Position numbers and translations under genes: made by a program. Source: an uncultured Paracoccaceae bacterium (GTDB taxonomy: Bacteria; Pseudomonadota; Alphaproteobacteria; Rhodobacterales; Rhodobacteraceae). From it: 49,830 nucleotides of DNA. Of this stretch, positions 8,149 to 15,962 are shown piece after piece (positions within the stretch are counted from its first letter, which is position 1; each line of letters begins with the position of its first letter). The stretch covers positions 1 through 49,830 of the forward strand of contig CALKOT010000067.1 of assembly GCA_938092015.1 (NCBI GenBank), in the 5' to 3' direction. Under the pieces are notes generated by a model. That model was not told where the DNA came from. It was given only the letters and a program-made list of their open reading frames with translations, and did not search any database.

Positions 8149-9392
8149 TAGTGAGCCACCGCCGCAGCGACGCTCTCATCAATCATCCGGCCCTCAGTAA
8201 AGCGACCTAGCGTGAACGGATCGGCCATTGGGTCTGTCCCGTTGGCGATCAGGCCCGCCGTCGCCCAGCCAGATCCCGGGATGGCCTTGAAGCCGCCCGT
8301 GCCCCAGCCGCAGTTGATGAACATACCTTCAACCGGCGCTTTTGAGATAATGGGGGAACGATCGCCGGTCATGTCAACGATCCCGCCCCACTGGCGCAGC
8401 ATCTTGAGCCGCCCGATGACAGGAAACGTCTCTTTCAGCGCCCGGACGGTTTCCTCGATGTGGTGGAAGGACCCACGCTGGGTGTAATTATTATAACTGT
8501 CCGCGCCGCCGCCGATGACCATTTCGCCCTTGTCGGACTGGCTCATGTACCCGTGCACGGTGTTGGCCATCACGACGATGTCCAGCAAAGGCTTGATCGG
8601 CTCTGACACCAAGGCCTGCAAAGCGACGCTTTCAACCGGCAAGCGGAACCCGGCCATGTCTGCGACGACGCCGGAATGGCCCGCGACGACCATCGCGACC
8701 TTCTTGGCTTTGACCGGACCTTTTGAAGTTTGCAGGCCGGTGACAGCACCATTCACTACATCAACGCCGGTGACCTCACAGCGCTGAATGATATCGACGC
8801 CCATTTCAGCCGCGGCGCGGGCGTAGCCCCATGCGACCGCGTCGTGCCGGGCGGTGCCGCCGCGCGCCTGCCAGAGGGCGCCCAACACCGGATAACGGGG
8901 GCCAGCGGTTTCGATGATCGGGCAGATCTGTTTGACCTTCTCAGGCGTGACCATCTCGGACGGAACGCCTGCGATGCGGTTGGCGTGGGCGGTGCGTTTC
9001 CAGGCGCGCAGCTCATGCTCTGTCTGCGCCAGCATCAACACGCCGCGGGGTGAGAACATGATGTTAAAGTTCAGCTGCTGGCTGAGGTCTTCGTACAGCG
9101 AGCGGGATTTTTCGAAAATCGCGGTCGAGGCATCCTGCAGATAGTTTGAGCGGATGATGGTCGTATTCCGCCCCGTATTGCCGCCGCCCAGCCAACCCTT
9201 TTCGATCACCGCAACGTTCGTGACGCCGTGGTTTTTGGCCAGATAGTAGGCGGTCGCCAGCCCGTGGCCGCCTGCCCCAATGATGATGACGTCGTATTCC
9301 GATTTCATTTCGGGCGCGCCCCAGGCGCGCTCCCACCCCTGGTGGTAGCCGAGGGCTTCTTTTGCGACGGCGAATGCGGAATAGCGTTTCAT
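8148..9392 (-). CDS. soxB: Sarcosine oxidase beta subunit
   Basis: SoxB (414 residues) holds the sarcosine-oxidising flavin site. After an N-terminal segment AKEALGYHQGWERAW it has the FAD Rossmann motif DVIIIGAGGHGLATAYYLAK (about residues 34-53), GNTGRNTTIIRSNY, and GGTARHDAVAWGYARA with His183 in the position expected for the covalent FMN histidine of this family (by recall). The C-terminal part has WGGIVDMTGDRSPIISK and NCGWGTGGFKAIPGSG. The ATG follows AAAGG. This is the first gene of the operon; its promoter should lie in 9393-9786. Confidence 0.97.
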   Translation of the reverse strand: MKRYSAFAVAKEALGYHQGWERAWGAPEMKSEYDVIIIGAGGHGLATAYYLAKNHGVTNVAVIEKGWLGGGNTGRNTTIIRSNYLQDASTAIFEKSRSLYEDLSQQLNFNIMFSPRGVLMLAQTEHELRAWKRTAHANRIAGVPSEMVTPEKVKQICPIIETAGPRYPVLGALWQARGGTARHDAVAWGYARAAAEMGVDIIQRCEVTGVDVVNGAVTGLQTSKGPVKAKKVAMVVAGHSGVVADMAGFRLPVESVALQALVSEPIKPLLDIVVMANTVHGYMSQSDKGEMVIGGGADSYNNYTQRGSFHHIEETVRALKETFPVIGRLKMLRQWGGIVDMTGDRSPIISKAPVEGMFINCGWGTGGFKAIPGSGWATAGLIANGTDPMADPFTLGRFTEGRMIDESVAAAVAH

Positions 9393-9786
9393 GATTCTGA
9401 CCTTTGCTGAGGCGTGGCGGAGCTATGTCATAGTTCAAAGGTAACGCAAGATTTGTTGGCGTCGCAGCGGCGTCTGAAACCGACATTTTCTGAAGCCGAC
9501 CTGAGAGGGCCGTCATAGTCTAAACCGCTTGACGGTCATCATCTGCAAAACATGCGCCCCACATTCCTTTCACATTTGAAAGTAGACCTAACGCATTGAT
9601 AAATAACAGGGCAAGGTGTATTCGCCACACTTTGTTCCTGTTATGATCCAAAATTCACACCTCAAGAAGCCAGTCATCCACGATGCAACCTAAATCACAT
9701 CCACCTGACGCCCTCCCCCATCCGGGGGATACCGGGGCAATCGGGGTCTAAGGCATTGTTAATTCGAAATTACAGGACCGGTTGTT
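9393..9786. other. Intergenic region between divergent soxB and the RTX gene
   Basis: This 394-bp stretch holds no convincing reading frame. It must contain the outward promoters of soxB (minus) and of the RTX gene (plus). Two inverted repeats are visible: a long one at 9603-9644 and a short one at 9714-9729 (TCCCCC, 4-nt loop, GGGGGA) about 60 bp before the RTX start. An AGGA lies 9 bases before the GTG at 9787. I could not assign -10/-35 boxes with confidence. Confidence 0.6.
9603..9644. repeat. Interrupted inverted repeat upstream of the RTX gene
   Basis: Outer arms ATAACAGG (9603-9610) and CCTGTTAT (9637-9644) are perfect 8-bp complements. Inside them AAGGTGT and ACACTTT pair over 7 positions with one G-U, around a 7-nt loop. 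No T-run follows, so it is more likely an operator or leader structure than a terminator. Confidence 0.5.
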
Positions 9787-12645
9787 GTGGGACGCCGGAC
9801 CGCCCCCAAAAAGATGACGGACATGCCGACAACTGTTGAAAACCTGCAAACCGCCCTCGACGCCGTCTTTGATCAGCTGAACGCGGAAGCGGAGAGTCAG
9901 CTTCTAAACCGTGACATCCCGTTCATTGGCGCCCTTGGCGGCGTGGCTGACGTGGCGCTGACCTCGATCGAAGAGGCCCGGCAAGAGGTTCAGGCGGCGC
10001 TGGCTGCGATTGGGCCGGTCGAGGATGATGAACTTGAGGCCGCGTTGATACAGGCACTGAATGCGACCGATATCGTCGATATGACGATGGCTGGCGAAGG
10101 CAGGCCGTTGCTGATCAGCCTGAGCGACACGCAGGAAACGGTGCTTGATACCTTTGATTTGGCGGTTGACCTGGGCCTGCCGACCTTTGGCATCGATATC
10201 GACGCCAACCTGGAACTGACCGGCGCGCTGACGATTGACGCTGACTTTGAATTTGACCTCGACACTGGCGCCTTGACCCTGACCGATGATGAAGCGGATG
10301 AGCTAAGCCTGACCCTGACCGGCGATATAGAGTTCGACGAGGACGGCGTTATCGGCCTTGGGTTCCTGACGCTAATTGTTGAAGACGAAATCCCATTGGA
10401 CGACGAAGGCGAAGAGGTTCTGAACGGTATCAGCATCGAACTGGGCCTCGACTTTGGATCTGACATCGCAGGCGACGCCATCGCAGGCGTAGACGGCGAC
10501 GCGGCGCTGAACGTGAATGTGCGTACGGATTCGATCTCAGACTTCCTTCCGACATTCAGCACCAATCTGGTTATCGACTACGGTTTCGACGCAGGGCTTG
10601 GCGAAGAGGCCGCAATCGGCACTCTGGAAGAGATCGCTTCCAACGACATCTCTGTTGAAATCGAGATCCTGTCACGGCTGCTGGGCGGTGTATTCGGACG
10701 TTTGGCGGATATCACCGACACCTTCCCACTGGGTCCGATCATCGCCGTGTTCCGCGCCGATCTGCCGTTGCTGACGCCACTAGCGGAATTCCTTCTTTCG
10801 CTCAATGTGGATGAAATTGGCGGCGTTACGTTGGTCGATTTGCTGACTTTGTTCGACAAGGAAGGTGATTTCCGGTTTATCCAGACGATCATTCAGGTAC
10901 TTAACACACTGGATTTCCGGGATAACCTGAATGACGAAGGCGGCTTTGAGCTGGCCAGCATCGCCTTGTCGGATGAGGCAATCGCTGCGCTTGTTGCGGG
11001 CGATACCGGCGAACTGATCGAAAACGCCTTTGACTTTGCCGGCGCTGACGGCGGAACGGTCGATATTCCAGCGATTGACGCGGTTGCAGGCCTGACTGCC
11101 GCGCTGGACAGCCTCGCCGAAGCTGGTCTTAGCATCCCCCTTCTCGACAATGGCGGGAGCGAGGCAATTGGAGAAATCCTGCTGTCGGGTTTCCTTGGCC
11201 GCCCCGTTGGCCTGGTCGAATTTGAATTACCCGAATTTGGGCTGGACAGAGATAATGCCTCATTCGAGTTCTCTATCCCCATCGGTCTGTTCGCCTTTGT
11301 GCTAGAGGGCGGGTTCGGGGCCGCATTCAACATCAGCGTCAGCTATTCCACCAATGGTTTCCTCAATGCGATTGAGAGTGGCAAGTTCGATCTGGTTAGC
11401 TTTGCCGAAGGTTTCTACCTGGCGCCACCGGATGCGCCAGCAGACGCAGAGCCAGAAGACATGAATGATGGATTTGGCCCTGTTGCAAAGTTTACCGCCG
11501 ATCTCAGCGCGGGTTTTGGCATTTCGATCCCCGGCCTGCGGATCACAATTGATGGCGGTTTTACCGGTCAGGTGAACGCGTTCATCGCAGATAGTACCGA
11601 CGGCACGCCTGATGACGGGCTCAGCCATATCGGCGCGTTGGAGCTGCCCTGCTTCTTTAACCCGATCACAGGTTCGATTGGCGCAGGCGTCAAACTGACA
11701 TTTCAGGTCGGCGTCAGCATCTTTTCCTGGAAATTCGTGTTGTCCATCGCCGAGGTTACCATCGCCAACTTTGAACTTGGCTGCGGCGGCCCGCACGGCA
11801 CCGACACGCCGGAACTGGTCGACATCGGGCTGGCGACCGCAGGGCCTGAAGGTGGCGTACCAGATGGCATTCTGCGCCTGAATGTCGGCGACGACGCCGA
11901 AAATCGCACTCTGTTCGACGCCCAAGGCAATCCAGTTAACACCGACACGGCTGATCAAACGGGCAATGAGACGTTTGCGGTCAAGCGTATGACGCAGAAA
12001 CTGGATCAAAACGATCAGCCGACTGAGCAGAATCCGGCATTCGACCCTGATGCTCTGATCGTCGAAGCCATTGGCGTGCGGGAACGGTTCGTTGATCCCA
12101 ACGCGATCATCGCGGATGGCGGTGATGGGATCGATGTGATCACCATCGAAGCAGGCATCGAAATCGCCGCGACGCTAAGTGGCGGCATCGGCGATGACGT
12201 TCTGATCGGTGACGACGTCAATGATGAACTGGATGGCGGCGAAGACAACGACATCATCGATGGCGGCATCGGCGATGATACTATGTTTGGCGGCGGCGGT
12301 GACGATGTTCTACGCGCGGGTCTGGGCGCCGACTCCATAGACGGCGGCGAAGGTGATGATCAGGTGGACTATTCCGCCTCGCAAGATGCTGTTTTCCTGA
12401 CCCGTGTTGGCGCGACGGTCTTTGGGACAGGCGGTCTGGCCGAAGGCGATACACTGACCAATGTCGAATACCTGATCGGATCTCAATCCGGCGATTTGCT
12501 GACCGGCGATGAAAGCGACAATAACACGCTTGATGGTCAGGATGGCGACGACACTCTAATCGGCGGCGGCGGCCAGGACTTTATCATCGGCGGCGCAGGC
12601 GCTGACATCATCAATGGCAAGGGTGATGAGGATCTGGCCAGCTAA
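9787..12645 (+). CDS. RTX giant protein, first fragment (952 residues)
   Basis: The GTG at 9787 has AGGA nine bases upstream; ATGs at 9814 and 9823 are alternative starts. There is no Sec signal, as expected for a type I substrate. Residues 1-110 are helical (NLQTALDAVFDQLNAEAES, VALTSIEEARQEVQAALAAI). Residues about 110-690 are acidic and beta-rich, with alternating LELTGALTIDADFEFDLDTG-like strands and a cysteine-containing GALELPCFF / ELGCGG area. From about residue 785 RTX nonapeptides begin (GGIGDDVLIGDD, GGGGDDVLRAG, GGEGDDQVDYSAS). The segment ends DEDLAS then TAA exactly where paralogous modules carry Tyr. If the stop is real, the product lacks its secretion signal and should be trapped in the cytoplasm. 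Confidence 0.7.
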   Translation: MGRRTAPKKMTDMPTTVENLQTALDAVFDQLNAEAESQLLNRDIPFIGALGGVADVALTSIEEARQEVQAALAAIGPVEDDELEAALIQALNATDIVDMTMAGEGRPLLISLSDTQETVLDTFDLAVDLGLPTFGIDIDANLELTGALTIDADFEFDLDTGALTLTDDEADELSLTLTGDIEFDEDGVIGLGFLTLIVEDEIPLDDEGEEVLNGISIELGLDFGSDIAGDAIAGVDGDAALNVNVRTDSISDFLPTFSTNLVIDYGFDAGLGEEAAIGTLEEIASNDISVEIEILSRLLGGVFGRLADITDTFPLGPIIAVFRADLPLLTPLAEFLLSLNVDEIGGVTLVDLLTLFDKEGDFRFIQTIIQVLNTLDFRDNLNDEGGFELASIALSDEAIAALVAGDTGELIENAFDFAGADGGTVDIPAIDAVAGLTAALDSLAEAGLSIPLLDNGGSEAIGEILLSGFLGRPVGLVEFELPEFGLDRDNASFEFSIPIGLFAFVLEGGFGAAFNISVSYSTNGFLNAIESGKFDLVSFAEGFYLAPPDAPADAEPEDMNDGFGPVAKFTADLSAGFGISIPGLRITIDGGFTGQVNAFIADSTDGTPDDGLSHIGALELPCFFNPITGSIGAGVKLTFQVGVSIFSWKFVLSIAEVTIANFELGCGGPHGTDTPELVDIGLATAGPEGGVPDGILRLNVGDDAENRTLFDAQGNPVNTDTADQTGNETFAVKRMTQKLDQNDQPTEQNPAFDPDALIVEAIGVRERFVDPNAIIADGGDGIDVITIEAGIEIAATLSGGIGDDVLIGDDVNDELDGGEDNDIIDGGIGDDTMFGGGGDDVLRAGLGADSIDGGEGDDQVDYSASQDAVFLTRVGATVFGTGGLAEGDTLTNVEYLIGSQSGDLLTGDESDNNTLDGQDGDDTLIGGGGQDFIIGGAGADIINGKGDEDLAS

Positions 12646-15600
12646 GTGACTTCGTTTGGCGGCGTCACGGTCGATTTGGAAACCGGGCTTGCCTATGGCG
12701 CTGATGCGGAAGGCGATGTCCTCAGCCGGATAGACGGCTCGCATGGCTCACAACACGAAGATCAGCTTTTCGGCGACGATCGTAGCAACCTGTTGGATGG
12801 GTTTGCGGGTGATGACGTTCTTGAAGGCCGCGAAGGCGAAGACACGATTGCAGCTGGCGGCGGCAGCGACACAGTCTTCGCACGCGGCGATGGCGATGAA
12901 CTGGATGGTGGCGGTCTGGCGACCAACCGAAGCGATCGAGACCTCCTTTCATATCGCAATGCGGCCAACGGCGTGACCGCGCATCTCTCGTTTAGCAACA
13001 CATCGGAGGCTGAGAATGACGACTTCATTCAGAACGCACGGTTAAGTGGGGACAGCCCAGAGACGTCGTTCCGATACAGCAGCTTTGAGGATCTGGAAGG
13101 GTCCAGCGAAGTTGACGACCTTAGAGGTGATTTCGGCGACAATCGGATCGACGGCAATGGTGGCGGCGACTTTATCGATGGCGCTGAGGGCAAAGATACG
13201 ATTGCAGGCGATGAAGGCGCTGACAGCCTTCATGGCGGCGAAGGGCGTGATTGGGTAGATTATTCAGGATCGGACGCAGGCGTCACGGTTTCGCTTGATC
13301 CCGATGCGATCAACAGTGGCGGACACGCGGCAGGTGATACGCTGACCGGCTTTGAGAATATTCTGGGCAGCCGTTTCAACGACAGCCTCACCGGTTCAGA
13401 CCCCAATCTGCCAGATCAGGAAGGGTTCAGCGGGGCCTTTCCCGAAACCGACGGGAAAAACATCATCGACCCCGGACTAGGTCAGGATACCGTCGACGGC
13501 GGCGCTGGCGACGACATCCTGCGGATCGATTATTCCGGCCTCGACGTCAATGCAGGGTTCGCAGGCGGCTTCACGTTGCAGGCTGATCTGGTCGATCCCA
13601 ATGTGCAGACCGGCGGTTTCGTCTTTGCGCCAGAAGCAGGTTCGAACGCGCCCGGCCTGACGCTCCAGAACATCGAACGGCTCGACATCAAAGGAACACT
13701 ACGCACTGACATCATCTTTGGCGGTGTAAACAACGACACCATCCGTGGCGGCGGCGGCAATGACGTTATTTCCGGCAATGACGGCGCTGACTTCCTGCTG
13801 GCAGGCGAAGGCGATGATCTGGTTTTTGCGCAACTGGGCGAAAACCTGTTGACGATCAGCGATGGCGGGGCAGAGTTCTTCAACGTCGATGGCAGCGCAG
13901 GATATGATGGTCTGTCCATCGACCTGTCGAACGCGCCAAATGCGGTCAGTCTGGTCATGCGCGACAGCCTTGAAGAGCGGACCGATCAGCTGGCTGCTTT
14001 AACCCACGGCGGCGTAATCCAGAATTTCGAGTTTATCGGCACCATTGGCGGCACTGCGTTTTCGGACACGTTGGTACAGGAAGGTGACCTCAACAATATC
14101 TGGTTCGCGGCAGGCGGGGATGATTTTCTGGCCCCCGGCTTAGGGTCGGACGTTGTTGACGGGGGTGAAACTCCACTAGATCCGGCAGATGAAACGGACT
14201 CAGACTTTCTGTTCCTCGACTACTCCGTCGATGAGACAGGGACGAGCGTCACAGCCTCATTCAATACTAACGCCATCATCTTCGAACGCGCCCCGATGCC
14301 CGGCGTTGAAGGTGATCCCGGCGACAGGTTGATTGGCGGCAACATCGAGTTTGGCAACATTATCGCCACTGCAGAAGACGACGTGATCTTAGGTTTCGAA
14401 GACGCGCTTTATGACGGACCCGGCGATAAGCTGGAAGGCCGTGATGGCGACGATACGCTGACCAGCTTTGACAACAACGACCTCCTCCTCGGTGGTGCTG
14501 GCGAGGATGTTCTGGACGCCGGGATCGACGACGATACGCTGCAGGGCGGCCTGGCGGATCGCGACGATGGCAATGATATCTCAACTGGCGGCGCAGGACG
14601 CGATCTGTTCATCGCGGGTGACAGCACAGGGTTGCACTATGGCGAGCAGGTAGATGGCGCCGCCGCCAGCGACTTCCTGACCATCACCGACTTTGAAACT
14701 GGCGTCGACCAAATCCAGCTTACGGGCCGCGCTGATGACTTTAGCCTGACGACGACGGCTGGCGCGACGTTGGTGACACAGGGCTTTGGGCGCACTGAAC
14801 AGACCATCGTTGCGATTGTTGAGGATGGCGGCCCGTCTGGCCTAAGCCTCAGCTCATCCGACTTCACCTTCGTCAGGGAATTGATCGATGGCGGGTTTGA
14901 GATTGCGTCTGCGGTCCAGGCGGAACCCCTGAAAAATGTTGGGATCGTAAGCGTACTGCTCGCCCGCGATGATCTTAGGACAAACCTGACAGCTGGCGAA
15001 AACACCCGCACTATCGCTGACCGGAAAACAGCGCTGACGGATGTAACCCCCGAGACAATCAAGCCGCTCGGCCCGACCATCATTGCGTCTGAGCCGCCAG
15101 ATGACGGCGGGATTGCGCTGCCTGACGACGCCTTCACCGTGACGCAGGGATCCAATGCCGGCATGATCCTAGCGAAGATCGCTGAAAGCCTCAGCAATCT
15201 GAACATTGCCATTGATCCCGGTGGCGACAGCAGCCGCGAAGGCGACGCACGTGCGTTTGGCACCTTTGAAAAAGGCTTCGGTTTTGAAGACGGCGCGGTC
15301 ATCAGCAATGGCATTGCAGAAAACCTGCCCGGCCTAAACGAAGAAGATGGCGGGCTAATCTCAAACCAGTTCGGGGGACAAACTGTCGATCTGGATTTTC
15401 AAGTTCTCGGCACGGCGCTTGCAGGAACCAATCAAGAGACGACCTATTACATCGCTGACATTTTGGACATCCCGTTCGACATCGCATCGCTTGTCCTGAA
15501 GGACGACAATGACGGTGTGGGAGGCTCTGGCGGCAGTTTGACTGGTGCTGACATTGACGGCTTGATGCTGACGAGCGTTGATCCCACAGGCGCCGCTTCA

Positions 15601-15930
15601 ATCGATGCGGCGTTGGACCTGGCAGCGGCCAATCAGCTTGATCTCTTTGCGTTCGATGCGGTGAACACTGTCTTCACCCCCGGCGTCCAACGTTCAATTT
15701 CAGTCGAGACGCCCAGCGGCGGCGTCACCATTCCGGACATTGGAACGATCGGAGGCGGCGATGGTGATGATACGCCGGCTCCGTCGGCCACCCCTTCATC
15801 TGAAAATCTTGCGGGCTCAGTCGGCGGATATGTTGACAATGAGCAGGCCACACTAAATGGCCTGACTACAATGGCCTCTCTGACGGCTTTCTCAGCCTTG
15901 GCGATGGTGGGCAGGTCGGCTTTGATCTAA
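12646..15930 (+). CDS. RTX giant protein, middle fragment (1094 codons)
   Basis: This continues directly in the frame of the first fragment after the TAA and opens with the second half of a repeat module (SFGGVTVDLETGLAYGADAE). Three more modules of the type [D/S]Y-x(5-7)-GVTxxL...GDTL..ENILGS follow, with RTX nonapeptides between them (GGGSDTVFARGDGDELDGG, GGGGNDVISGNDGADFLLAG, GGAGEDVLDAGIDDDTL). Near codons 680-742 is a module like an RTX protein C-terminus, DFETGVDQIQLTG...SSSDFTF (DFTF at 14860-14871). After that the sequence changes to a non-RTX region with DIPFDIASLVLKDDNDGVGG. The last 16 or so codons (AFSALAMVGRSALI) are out of frame with the true continuation. GTG at 12646 is not a credible start. 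Confidence 0.6.
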   Translation: MTSFGGVTVDLETGLAYGADAEGDVLSRIDGSHGSQHEDQLFGDDRSNLLDGFAGDDVLEGREGEDTIAAGGGSDTVFARGDGDELDGGGLATNRSDRDLLSYRNAANGVTAHLSFSNTSEAENDDFIQNARLSGDSPETSFRYSSFEDLEGSSEVDDLRGDFGDNRIDGNGGGDFIDGAEGKDTIAGDEGADSLHGGEGRDWVDYSGSDAGVTVSLDPDAINSGGHAAGDTLTGFENILGSRFNDSLTGSDPNLPDQEGFSGAFPETDGKNIIDPGLGQDTVDGGAGDDILRIDYSGLDVNAGFAGGFTLQADLVDPNVQTGGFVFAPEAGSNAPGLTLQNIERLDIKGTLRTDIIFGGVNNDTIRGGGGNDVISGNDGADFLLAGEGDDLVFAQLGENLLTISDGGAEFFNVDGSAGYDGLSIDLSNAPNAVSLVMRDSLEERTDQLAALTHGGVIQNFEFIGTIGGTAFSDTLVQEGDLNNIWFAAGGDDFLAPGLGSDVVDGGETPLDPADETDSDFLFLDYSVDETGTSVTASFNTNAIIFERAPMPGVEGDPGDRLIGGNIEFGNIIATAEDDVILGFEDALYDGPGDKLEGRDGDDTLTSFDNNDLLLGGAGEDVLDAGIDDDTLQGGLADRDDGNDISTGGAGRDLFIAGDSTGLHYGEQVDGAAASDFLTITDFETGVDQIQLTGRADDFSLTTTAGATLVTQGFGRTEQTIVAIVEDGGPSGLSLSSSDFTFVRELIDGGFEIASAVQAEPLKNVGIVSVLLARDDLRTNLTAGENTRTIADRKTALTDVTPETIKPLGPTIIASEPPDDGGIALPDDAFTVTQGSNAGMILAKIAESLSNLNIAIDPGGDSSREGDARAFGTFEKGFGFEDGAVISNGIAENLPGLNEEDGGLISNQFGGQTVDLDFQVLGTALAGTNQETTYYIADILDIPFDIASLVLKDDNDGVGGSGGSLTGADIDGLMLTSVDPTGAASIDAALDLAAANQLDLFAFDAVNTVFTPGVQRSISVETPSGGVTIPDIGTIGGGDGDDTPAPSATPSSENLAGSVGGYVDNEQATLNGLTTMASLTAFSALAMVGRSALI

Positions 15931-15962
15931 ATGATACCCTCGACAAGGATCAGCCCGCCTTT

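Noticed and set aside
10-9000. Long frames opposite the sec and sox genes
   Set aside because: They are antisense shadows of well-supported genes with Arg/Ser-rich, non-protein-like sequence.
12646-12700. GTG at 12646 as a true start for a second RTX gene
   Set aside because: No ribosome-binding site, and the frame continues exactly from the upstream segment in the middle of a repeat module.
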